Shown here: piece by piece, positions 14,154 to 21,100 of the stretch | Numbering within the stretch: position 1 is the first letter of the stretch | Layout: each line of letters begins with the position of its first letter | NCBI GenBank assembly: GCA_036274645.1 | Contig: DASUFH010000335.1 | Coordinates: forward strand, 1 to 27,021 | Length of the DNA stretch: 27,021 bases | From: DASUFH01 sp036274645 | GTDB lineage: Bacteria > Acidobacteriota > Terriglobia > 20CM-2-55-15 | Direction: 5' to 3' | The notes under the pieces: generated by a model | The model's database searches: none | Seen by the model: the letters and a program-made list of their open reading frames with translations, nothing else | Told to the model about the DNA's origin: nothing | Program-made: the position numbers and the translations under genes

Positions 14154-14317
14154 GATGTCCCAAGCGTATCCGAGTGCGGAACGAGCGGCAATTCAAAAGT
14201 GGGATCCATTGGAATCCATGGGCCGGCGCAAATTTTTTGCAGGTTCCGGAGGCCCGGCGGACGGTATGATTCTTCACCGCTAATGACGCTGGCCGCGATT
14301 GCCGCGTTTGCCCTGAA

Positions 14318-16006
14318 ATGAAAAAGAAAAACGCTCGAGCGGCGGCGCGCCGCGAACCTTCTCAGAAATCCCGGCCGGAAGGCCGGTCTGCGCGTTCCAA
14401 AGGCCGCCTGACGCCGCCAGCGGAGTGGATCACAGCCATTGTCCTGACGGGTCTTATCATCGGCTTCCACGTTGTCTTTCTGACTCATGCCGGAGGCCTC
14501 TGGCGGGACGAGGTCCAGATCTTCAACATTTCGACCGCGCCGACGTTCGCCAGCCAGTGGCAATTGAACGAGCACGACACGTTTCCCTTGCTCTGGCAGT
14601 TCACGCTCCGCGCCTGGAAGTTGCTTGGACTGACCGGATCGGATTTCGGAATCCGGTTCCTCGGTTTTCTGGTCGGTCTCGCGATCCTCGGCATGCTCTG
14701 GTACACGTCGGCCCAGTTCGGGGCCGGTCCGCCGCTTGCCGCGCTTGTCCTTTTTGGGATGAGTCCGGTCGCGATCATCTATGGCGATTCCGTCCGCGGC
14801 TACGGCTTCGGGATCGTGTGGCTGCTCTTCATGACTGCCCGTTTGTGGAAGATGTTTCGGGAGCCGACAGCCTGGAACGTCGGTTGGGCGGCGCTGGCTG
14901 TTCTTCTGGCCGTGCAATCCTTCTATTTCAGCGTCGTGTTCTTTGCGGCGATCTGGATGGTGGCAACCGGAATGTTGCTCTATCGCCGCGACTGGCGGAC
15001 GGCGTCCGCATTGACGGGTATTGGTGTTTTGGCGGCGGTCAGCATGACGCCCTATTTCGATGTCCTGCGCCGTCAGCTGAAATGGCACGACTTTCTTCAC
15101 GACAACGTCAGCGTCTCATTCTTCCTCTCGATTCTTGCGCAGGCTACCGATACCGCGGGCAAGTGGTTCCACTGGATCTGGGCGGCGCTGCTCATTCTGA
15201 CCGTCGGCTTCATGGCCCTTCGCGCGCTCCGGTCCGAGTCCAACCGCGACCGCGAGCGCATGACCTTCGTCGTCGGAATGGCGGTGGCCGGAACCATCCT
15301 GTTTTTCGCCTTCCTGCTGTGGCGCCATCAGGCGACACAGATCTGGTACTACCTGGCCATCATGGCGCTCTGGGCGGTCGTTATGGATATCGGGCTGTCC
15401 AGACTGGTTGGCAAGAACGGGCCGGGACGTCTGGCGCGACTGGGACTCGTCGGGTTGATCGCCGCACTGACAATTGGTCCCGCATGGCGGTCCACCCGCG
15501 CGCGAATGACGAACGCCGACGGCGTTGCCCGGCAGCTGGAAGAAAAAGCGGGCAGGGACGATCTGATCCTCGTGACTCCATGGTGGCCCGGCGTCACATT
15601 CGCCCGGTACTACCAGGGCCAGACGCCCTGGACGACGATGCCCGATCTGGGGTCACTGACCGTGCAGCGCTTCGACCTCTTTCGGGAAAAGCTATTTGAC
15701 CCTCAGCCCATTCAGCCGGTCCTGGACCGGGTGGCGAAGACCCTCCAGGGAGGGCATCGGGTATGGATTGTGGGCGGCCTCCAGTTTCCGAAACCCGGAG
15801 AGCAACCCGGTACGGCGCCGCCTCCGCCCGTCGGTCCCCTCGCTCAGGAGCCCTACCTCACGGTTTGGTCGCGTCAGGCGGGCTATTTCATCCAGTCCCA
15901 CGTGACGAAAGCCGAGGTCGTTCAACTGCCCGACGCCGGCCCGGTCAGTGGGTATGAGAATCTTGGAGTGATCATGGTGGAGGGTTGGCGGGAGACGGCG
16001 GGCTAA
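14318..16006 (+). CDS. GT-C type integral membrane glycosyltransferase (ArnT/PMT-like)
   Basis: 562 residues. A very basic cytoplasmic start (about 35 residues rich in Lys and Arg) precedes the first membrane helix (WITAIVLTGLIIGFHVVFL). The first outer loop carries LWRDEVQIF, the acidic DE motif expected at the catalytic site of GT-C enzymes. About nine to eleven hydrophobic segments follow up to residue ~395, then a soluble periplasmic domain of ~165 residues. Such enzymes transfer a sugar from a polyprenyl-phosphate carrier to lipid, protein or glycan on the outer face of the membrane. Substrate is unknown; the family assignment rests on the topology and DE motif. It stands alone between divergent ogt and the infC operon. 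Confidence 0.75.
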   Translation: MKKKNARAAARREPSQKSRPEGRSARSKGRLTPPAEWITAIVLTGLIIGFHVVFLTHAGGLWRDEVQIFNISTAPTFASQWQLNEHDTFPLLWQFTLRAWKLLGLTGSDFGIRFLGFLVGLAILGMLWYTSAQFGAGPPLAALVLFGMSPVAIIYGDSVRGYGFGIVWLLFMTARLWKMFREPTAWNVGWAALAVLLAVQSFYFSVVFFAAIWMVATGMLLYRRDWRTASALTGIGVLAAVSMTPYFDVLRRQLKWHDFLHDNVSVSFFLSILAQATDTAGKWFHWIWAALLILTVGFMALRALRSESNRDRERMTFVVGMAVAGTILFFAFLLWRHQATQIWYYLAIMALWAVVMDIGLSRLVGKNGPGRLARLGLVGLIAALTIGPAWRSTRARMTNADGVARQLEEKAGRDDLILVTPWWPGVTFARYYQGQTPWTTMPDLGSLTVQRFDLFREKLFDPQPIQPVLDRVAKTLQGGHRVWIVGGLQFPKPGEQPGTAPPPPVGPLAQEPYLTVWSRQAGYFIQSHVTKAEVVQLPDAGPVSGYENLGVIMVEGWRETAG

Positions 16007-16089
16007 ACGGGCCCAACCGCCGAAAAATAGTGAAAAAGACGCTCCGCCTTTGTTATGGTTAGCGTTTGCCTTTTGCGATAACTGCTTCC

Positions 16090-16096
16090 AGGAGGG
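16090..16096 (+). promoter_or_regulatory. Ribosome binding site fixing an ATC start for infC
   Basis: AGGAGGG lies 6 nt before ATC at 16103. The frame from there reads IDKNIRVNSRIRAREVRVI, the conserved IF3 N-terminus. No ATG or TTG is available at this position, and the nearest GTG (16121) would remove six conserved residues and has no ribosome binding site at proper distance. Confidence 0.8.
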
Positions 16097-16102
16097 CTAG
16101 TC

Positions 16103-16615
16103 ATCGATAAAAACATACGGGTGAATTCGAGGATTCGGGCGCGTGAGGTTCGCGTGATCGGAGACGCCAACGAGCAGTTGGGTGTCATGACCCCGATGCA
16201 GGCCATGAAGATCGCCGAAGAGCGCGGTCTGGATCTGGTGGAGGTTGCCGCTACGGCCACTCCGCCGGTCTGCCGGATCATGGATTATGGCAAATACCTC
16301 TACCAGATGAACAAGAAGGTTCATGAGGCCCGCAAGCACCAGAAAAACATCACGGTCAAGGAAGTGAAGTTCCGGCCGAATACGGATGAACACGATTACG
16401 ATTTCAAAAAAAATCACATCATCCGGTTCCTGAAACAGGGGGACAAAGTGAAGGCTTCGGTGTTTTTCCGGGGCCGTGAAATCGTGCACCAGGGCATCGG
16501 TCGCGCGTTGCTGGACCGCCTGGTCGAAGAGTTGACGGAAGTTGGCGCGGTGGAGAACCGGCCGAAGATGGAAGGACCGAACCTGGTGGCCATCTTTTCG
16601 CCGAAGAAATCCTGA
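16103..16615 (+). CDS. infC: Translation initiation factor IF-3
   Basis: 170 residues. It has the N-terminal domain (NIRVNSRIRAREVRVIG, then LGVMTPMQAMKIAEERGLDLVEVA), a lysine-rich linker (MDYGKYLYQMNKK) and the C-terminal domain (VKEVKFRPNTDEHDYDFK), ending near the usual length. IF3 binds the 30S subunit and checks the start codon. The start is ATC (see the ribosome binding site at 16090), in keeping with the rare AUU or AUC starts through which IF3 represses its own translation. It heads the operon infC-rpmI-rplT-pheS-pheT. The 96 nt before it hold no promoter I could assign with confidence. Confidence 0.95.
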   Translation: MDKNIRVNSRIRAREVRVIGDANEQLGVMTPMQAMKIAEERGLDLVEVAATATPPVCRIMDYGKYLYQMNKKVHEARKHQKNITVKEVKFRPNTDEHDYDFKKNHIIRFLKQGDKVKASVFFRGREIVHQGIGRALLDRLVEELTEVGAVENRPKMEGPNLVAIFSPKKS

Positions 16616-16647
16616 GCGCGGGAAATATCACGAAGAACGGGAAAGCG

Positions 16648-16842
16648 ATGAAACTGAAAACACACAAAGGCGCGGCCAAGCGATTCAAGCTGACCGCCAG
16701 CGGCAAGGTGAAACGCCGTCACGCGTTTGCGCGGCACATTCTGACGAAGAAAGCGGCCGGGAGAAAGCGCCGTCTCGGCAAAGGAACGATCGTGACCGAT
16801 GCGGACGCGCCCAAAGTGCGTCAGATGTTGCCGTACGCCTAG
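16648..16842 (+). CDS. rpmI: 50S ribosomal protein L35
   Basis: 64 residues with the family start MKLKTHKGAAKRFKLTASGKVKR reduced to a standard bacterial L35 length, and the later ARHILTKKAAGRKRRL segment. It is a small basic 23S rRNA-binding protein of the large subunit. It lies 32 nt after infC and 24 nt before rplT, the normal order. Confidence 0.97.
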   Translation: MKLKTHKGAAKRFKLTASGKVKRRHAFARHILTKKAAGRKRRLGKGTIVTDADAPKVRQMLPYA

Positions 16843-16866
16843 TCACCAGGAACCAAGGAGTTTAGC

Positions 16867-17226
16867 GTGCCTCGAGTTAAACGTGGAACCAAACGCCACG
16901 ATCGCCGAAAGAAACTGCTGAGTCTTGCCAAAGGGTATTACCTCAATAAGAGCAAGCTCTATAAATTCGCCAAGGAATCCGTCGACAAGGCCCTGGTCTA
17001 CGCCTACCGCGACCGCAAGGCGCGCAAGCGGGACTTCCGCCGCCTGTGGATCATCCGCATCGGCGCGGCGGCCCGGCAGAACGGTCTCAACTATGGCCAG
17101 TTCATCCATGGACTGAAAGTCGCCGGAGTGGATCTGGATCGAAAGATCCTGGCGGATCTCGCGCTGCAGGATGCCGCGGCATTTACCAAACTTGCGGAAA
17201 CCGCCAAACGCGCCGTTCAGCCGTAA
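16867..17226 (+). CDS. rplT: 50S ribosomal protein L20
   Basis: 119 residues. It opens PRVKRGTKRHDRRKK, the basic N-terminal tail that threads into 23S rRNA, and has the globular part RRLWIIRIGAAARQNGLNYG. The start is GTG at 16867, preceded by AAGGAG (16855-16860) with 6-nt spacing. In other bacteria L20 represses its own operon by binding a 23S-like mRNA fold; I did not identify such a fold here. Confidence 0.97.
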   Translation: MPRVKRGTKRHDRRKKLLSLAKGYYLNKSKLYKFAKESVDKALVYAYRDRKARKRDFRRLWIIRIGAAARQNGLNYGQFIHGLKVAGVDLDRKILADLALQDAAAFTKLAETAKRAVQP

Positions 17227-17251
17227 CGGATATGGGATTTAGGGACCAGCC

Positions 17252-18286
17252 ATGCCTCCAGACCTCGGGATCGATTCGCTTCGCTCCATCGAAGCGCAGT
17301 TTGACCGCGAAAGCGGAGCAATTGCCGATCTCCGGGCTCTGGAAGAGCTGCGCGCCCGTTACCTTTCCCGCAAGTCCGGACTTCTAACTCTCCAACTCCA
17401 AAACCTGCGCAGCCTGCCCGCTGAAGAACGGGCAGGTTTCGGTCAGGCCGCGAACGCGCTCAAGGCGCGCATCGAGACGGCGCTGGCGCGCGTCGAGCAG
17501 GACCTGGCGGGACGGGAAAAGAACGCCGCGATCGAACGCGAGCGCCTCGACGTCACATTGCCCGGACGCCGGAGCCCCCTCGGTCATCGACATCCGTTGA
17601 CGATCGTCCGCAAGGAAATCGAAGACATCTTTATCTCCATGGGCTACACCGTTGAGGACGGCCCTGAAGTTGAACGCGCCTACTACAACTTCGAAGCGCT
17701 GAATATTCCCCAGGGCCACCCGGCGCGCGATCCCAAAGACACGTTTTACGTTTCCGATGACCTGGTCCTGCGGACCCACACGTCACCCGTGCAGGTCCGC
17801 ACCATGGAAAAGATGAAGCCGCCGGTCCGCATTGTGTGTCCGGGACGGGTCTTCCGCCGCGACGCCGCCGACGCCACCCACACGCCGATGTTCCATCAGA
17901 TGGAGGGGCTCCTGGTCGATGAAGGCGTCCGCTTTTCGGATCTGAAGGGCACGCTCGAGCTTTTCCATAAACGATTTTTCGGTGAAAAAACCCGCACCCG
18001 CCTGCGTCCGAGCTTTTTTCCGTTCACGGAGCCCAGCGCTGAAGTCGACGTCTCGTGCGTGTTCTGCGAGACCGGTTGCCGCGTCTGCAAATACACGGGT
18101 TGGACGGAAGTCGGTGGATGCGGGATGGTCAATCCGAAGTTGTACGGCTTCGTCGGTTATGACGCGGAACGCTACACCGGGTTTGCGTTCGGTTTCGGCA
18201 TCGAGCGCTACGCGATGTTCAAATACAACATCAACGACATCCAGCTCTACTACCAGAACGACATGCGCTTTCTCGAGCAGTTTTAG
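17252..18286 (+). CDS. pheS: Phenylalanyl-tRNA synthetase, alpha subunit
   Basis: 344 residues. An N-terminal coiled-coil (about 1-95, residues such as LEELRARYLSRKSG) is followed by the class II catalytic core: GHRHPL, motif 2 region CPGRVFRRDAADATHTPMFHQ, FFPFTEPSAEVDV, and motif 3 GFGIERYAMFKY. The CVFCETGCRVCKYTGW segment is the cysteine-rich insertion normal for bacterial PheS. With PheT it forms the alpha2beta2 enzyme that charges tRNA-Phe. It begins 25 nt after rplT with no room for a separate leader, so it is probably expressed with the ribosomal genes. Confidence 0.97.
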   Translation: MPPDLGIDSLRSIEAQFDRESGAIADLRALEELRARYLSRKSGLLTLQLQNLRSLPAEERAGFGQAANALKARIETALARVEQDLAGREKNAAIERERLDVTLPGRRSPLGHRHPLTIVRKEIEDIFISMGYTVEDGPEVERAYYNFEALNIPQGHPARDPKDTFYVSDDLVLRTHTSPVQVRTMEKMKPPVRIVCPGRVFRRDAADATHTPMFHQMEGLLVDEGVRFSDLKGTLELFHKRFFGEKTRTRLRPSFFPFTEPSAEVDVSCVFCETGCRVCKYTGWTEVGGCGMVNPKLYGFVGYDAERYTGFAFGFGIERYAMFKYNINDIQLYYQNDMRFLEQF

Positions 18287-18294
18287 TTTTCGCC

Positions 18295-20319
18295 ATGAAG
18301 ATCAGCTACAACTGGCTGAAAGAACTGGTCGCGGTTCCGTCTGAGGGACCGCAGGCCGCGCGCGACCTCGGTCAGCGTCTGACGTCGGTGGGCCTGGCGG
18401 TGGATACCGTCGAGACGCTCGCAGACGACACGATCTTCGACTTCGACATCACGACAAACCGGCCCGACTGCCTCAGCCATCTGGGTATGGCGCGTGAGGT
18501 TCGCGCCATTGACGGCTCGCCGTTGAAGAGACCCGAGTCCAGCGTTCAGGAAGGCTCGAAGAGCGTCGACAGCGTATTTTCGGTCGATCTGGTGGACGCG
18601 GATCTCTGCGGGCGATATTGCGGTCGCTACATCGAGGGGGTTCGCGTCGGACCGTCTCCGGAGTGGCTGAAGTTAAGGCTCGAAGGGCTGGGCATCCGCT
18701 CCATCAACAATGTGGTGGACGTCACCAACTACGTCCTGATGGAGATGGGCCAGCCTCTGCACGCGTTCGACGCCGACCGGTTGCGGGGCCGCCGCGTGGT
18801 GATCCGCCGCGCCGATCTGGATGAGCCGATGACGACGCTCGACGGCGTGGAGCGCCGGCTGAATCCGTCGATCCTGGTGATTGCCGACGCCGAGCGTCCG
18901 GTGGCTCTCGCCGGCGTGATGGGCGGCGCCGACAGCGAGATTTCCCTGAAATCGACCAACGTTTTCCTGGAGAGCGCATGGTTCGATCCCATGACGATCC
19001 GAAAAGCGGCGCGCGCGCTGGGAATGAACACGGAAGCCTCCTATCGCTTCGAGCGGGGCGCCGATATCGGCGTCGTCCGGGCCGCGTGCGACCGCGCGGC
19101 CGAGATGATTCGCCAGCTGGCGGGCGGTGAAGTCTATTCCGGAGCGATCGACGTCTATCCCAGTCCCTCGCCGCCGCGAGAGATTACGCTTCGACGGGGC
19201 CGTATTGCCGCGTTTCTGGGCGCGCCGGTGGAAGACACCATCGTGGAACGAATCTTCGAACGGCTGGAGTTTGCGGTGGTCCACCGTGAGGATGGCTGGC
19301 GCGTGTCGCCGCCCACATTCCGCGTCGACGTCCATGGCGAAGAGGATCTGCTCGAAGAAATCGCGCGCCACTACGGGTACGACCGCTTTCCCGCCACACT
19401 CCCTCCGTCGACTGGCGCCGGCGCGGCGTTGCCGCTCGAAAGCGAAGAACGCCTCCTGCGCAATACGATGTCGGGATGCGGGTACTCCGAGATCATGACG
19501 TACGCCTTCAGCAGCGACGACGCCGAAGCGCCCTATGCTCCGGAGGCGAAGCCCGTCCGGCTGCTCAATCCGATGTCGGAGGATGCGTCGATTCTGCGTG
19601 TATCCCTCGTCGGCGCCATGTTGCGCACGCTCCAGTGGAACCTGAATCGGGGAGTGCGCGACCTGCGGTTCTATGAATTGGCCAAAACCTACGGCGTGGA
19701 TGGCGAGCGCCGGGCGCTCGTGATGGGCGCCACCGGCCGGCGCGATCCCGCAGGGGTGCATCCCGCGTCCGGCGATTTCTCGTTCTTCGATCTCAAGGGC
19801 GACCTCGAAACCCTTTTTGAGCGACTCGATTTCGAAGGGGATCTTGCGATCGGCGCCCTTCCGCCCTACTATCATCCGGGTCGCGCTGCGCGGTTCGGCC
19901 GCGCGGTGGTTTTTGGCGAACTGCATCCCGATTACGCGGAACGGTTGAAGATCCGGCAGCGGGTCTATCTTGCGGAACTCGATATCGAAACGCTGCTGCA
20001 CGCGCGAAGCCGCCGTCAGATCGCGCCGGTTCCGCGTCATCCGTCGGTGCGAAGAGATTTTTCGCTGCTGCTCGACAGGGGAACACGCTACGGCGATGTT
20101 CAGAGAGTCATCGCGGACGCGCGTATTCCGGAACTTGAGAGGGTGGAGCCGTTTGACCGTATGGAGTCCGGACCGTTTCCGGAGACGAAATACGCCCTGT
20201 CGATTTCGGTGACCTACCGCGCCGCGGACCGGACCCTGACCGACCCGGAGGTGGAGCAGTTCGATCGCCGGATCGTCGAAATGTTGGCAGAGCGCCTGCA
20301 GGCGCAATTGAGGAGCTAG
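18295..20319 (+). CDS. pheT: Phenylalanyl-tRNA synthetase, beta subunit lacking the OB-fold domain
   Basis: 674 residues, about 110-120 fewer than the usual ~790-800. The first ~40 residues (ISYNWLKELV...VGLAVDTVE) run directly into FDFDITTNRPDCLSHLGMARE, so the EMAP-like tRNA-binding OB domain normally inserted here (about residues 40-150) is missing. The B3/B4 domain (SINNVVDVTNYVLMEMGQPL), B5 domain (ARHYGYDRFP) and catalytic-like core are intact, and the FDX-ACB anticodon-recognition domain is present at the end (PRHPSVRRDFSLLL). The frame is clean, so this is a stable domain-deleted form, not a broken gene. It starts 8 nt after pheS; zapB-like starts 1 nt after its stop. Confidence 0.96.
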   Translation: MKISYNWLKELVAVPSEGPQAARDLGQRLTSVGLAVDTVETLADDTIFDFDITTNRPDCLSHLGMAREVRAIDGSPLKRPESSVQEGSKSVDSVFSVDLVDADLCGRYCGRYIEGVRVGPSPEWLKLRLEGLGIRSINNVVDVTNYVLMEMGQPLHAFDADRLRGRRVVIRRADLDEPMTTLDGVERRLNPSILVIADAERPVALAGVMGGADSEISLKSTNVFLESAWFDPMTIRKAARALGMNTEASYRFERGADIGVVRAACDRAAEMIRQLAGGEVYSGAIDVYPSPSPPREITLRRGRIAAFLGAPVEDTIVERIFERLEFAVVHREDGWRVSPPTFRVDVHGEEDLLEEIARHYGYDRFPATLPPSTGAGAALPLESEERLLRNTMSGCGYSEIMTYAFSSDDAEAPYAPEAKPVRLLNPMSEDASILRVSLVGAMLRTLQWNLNRGVRDLRFYELAKTYGVDGERRALVMGATGRRDPAGVHPASGDFSFFDLKGDLETLFERLDFEGDLAIGALPPYYHPGRAARFGRAVVFGELHPDYAERLKIRQRVYLAELDIETLLHARSRRQIAPVPRHPSVRRDFSLLLDRGTRYGDVQRVIADARIPELERVEPFDRMESGPFPETKYALSISVTYRAADRTLTDPEVEQFDRRIVEMLAERLQAQLRS

Positions 20320-20320
20320 G

Positions 20321-20566
20321 ATGTCATCGATTACCGTGGACAAGTTTGGTGAGCTGGAAGCCCGTATTGCCCGTACCATCGACATGGTCAAGACCATGCG
20401 CCGCGAAAAGGAAGCCGCGGAGAAGGAACTGGCCGCCATGCGCAGCCGCGCCGACCGGCTGGAGCGCGAAATGACGGAACTGAAGGCCGACCGGGATCTC
20501 ATCAAGGACAAGGTCGAATCGCTGCTGGACAGCCTGGCGGCGTTGACCGAGGACGCTCTTGTCTAA
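20321..20566 (+). CDS. ZapB-like coiled-coil cell-division protein
   Basis: 81 residues, almost entirely a predicted parallel coiled coil: KFGELEARIARTIDMVKTMR, then EKEAAEKELAAM and LEREMTELKADRDLI with regular heptads. ZapB is a small coiled-coil protein that links ZapA and the Z-ring to the chromosome terminus. The assignment rests on the coiled coil and on the ZapA gene overlapping it downstream. GAGGAG at 20310-20315, spanning the end of pheT, serves as ribosome binding site, so it is coupled to pheT. Confidence 0.75.
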   Translation: MSSITVDKFGELEARIARTIDMVKTMRREKEAAEKELAAMRSRADRLEREMTELKADRDLIKDKVESLLDSLAALTEDALV

Positions 20567-20858
20567 ACCGACTCCGCGGCGCGTCGATGTTGAGATCTAC
20601 GATCAGAAATACAGCATCGTTCTGCGCTCGCCGATGGACGACCGCGAAGCGCGCCGGCTGGCCGATGAACTCGACACCCGGATGCGCGATATTGCCGCCG
20701 TGTCCAGTACCGCCGACTCCCTGAAGATCGCCGTTCTGACCGCCCTCCATATCCTCCAGGAGTTGCAGGATCTCAGGCGCGACTCCGACCGCGACGACGC
20801 GCTCATCCGCCGCAAAAGCGATGAGTGGACGCACGCGCTCGAACAGCTGCTGCGGTGA
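20559..20858 (+). CDS. zapA: Cell-division protein ZapA
   Basis: 99 residues. The N-terminal strand pair (RVDVEIYDQKYSIVLRSPMDD) and the helix EARRLADELDTRMRDIA, followed by a long C-terminal coiled coil (LKIAVLTALHILQELQDL), match ZapA, which cross-links FtsZ protofilaments. The start is TTG at 20559 with GAGGA about 6 nt upstream, overlapping the zapB-like gene by 8 nt. No in-frame ATG gives the complete domain. A large palindrome begins at the base after the stop codon. Confidence 0.88.
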   Translation: MSKPTPRRVDVEIYDQKYSIVLRSPMDDREARRLADELDTRMRDIAAVSSTADSLKIAVLTALHILQELQDLRRDSDRDDALIRRKSDEWTHALEQLLR

Positions 20859-20970
20859 CGCTTGAAAAGGGGGACAGACCCCTAATAATTCGCGTGAGAC
20901 ATGTCTCACGAATTCCAAGACTGGTCCTCGCGAATTATCAGTTATAGGGGGCTGTCCCCCTTTTCAAGCG
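20859..20970. repeat. Nested REP/MITE-like palindrome directly after zapA
   Basis: Outer arms CGCTTGAAAAGGGGGACAG (20859-20877) and its perfect complement (20952-20970) are 19 bp. Further pairings are CCCCTA (20879-20884) with TAGGGG (20945-20950), and ATAATTCGCG (20885-20894) with CGCGAATTAT (20929-20938). Inside lies a perfect 18-bp palindrome, CGTGAGACATGTCTCACG (20893-20910). The G-run followed by GACAG resembles ends of REP elements mobilised by RAYT (Y1) transposases, none of which is in the window. The first base follows the zapA TGA directly, so the folded RNA would also cap the operon's 3' end. Confidence 0.8.
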
Positions 20971-21100
20971 TGCCGATTTCTTTACCCCGCAGGGGTTGTC
21001 CAGCATTCTTCATGTGGCCGCTACAACCTCTTCGTGTGGATAACCACGTTGAGGCGCCCCGCCGACGCGCGCACACTCGATTCCCAAGGAGAGCCGGCAT

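Noticed and set aside
14154..14317. Functional elements between ogt and the GT-C gene
   Set aside because: Only a near repeat of ATCCATTGG/ATCCATGGG and a small GCAAA/TTTGC hairpin are present; neither supports a specific regulatory call.
18673..20511. Long antisense open frame opposite pheT
   Set aside because: Same reason: codon-structure shadow of a well-conserved gene.
20859..21085. 6S RNA (ssrS) gene after zapA
   Set aside because: Position is right, but the structured part is a short multi-arm palindrome of REP type rather than a ~180-nt rod with a central open bubble, and 20971-21085 shows no matching second strand.
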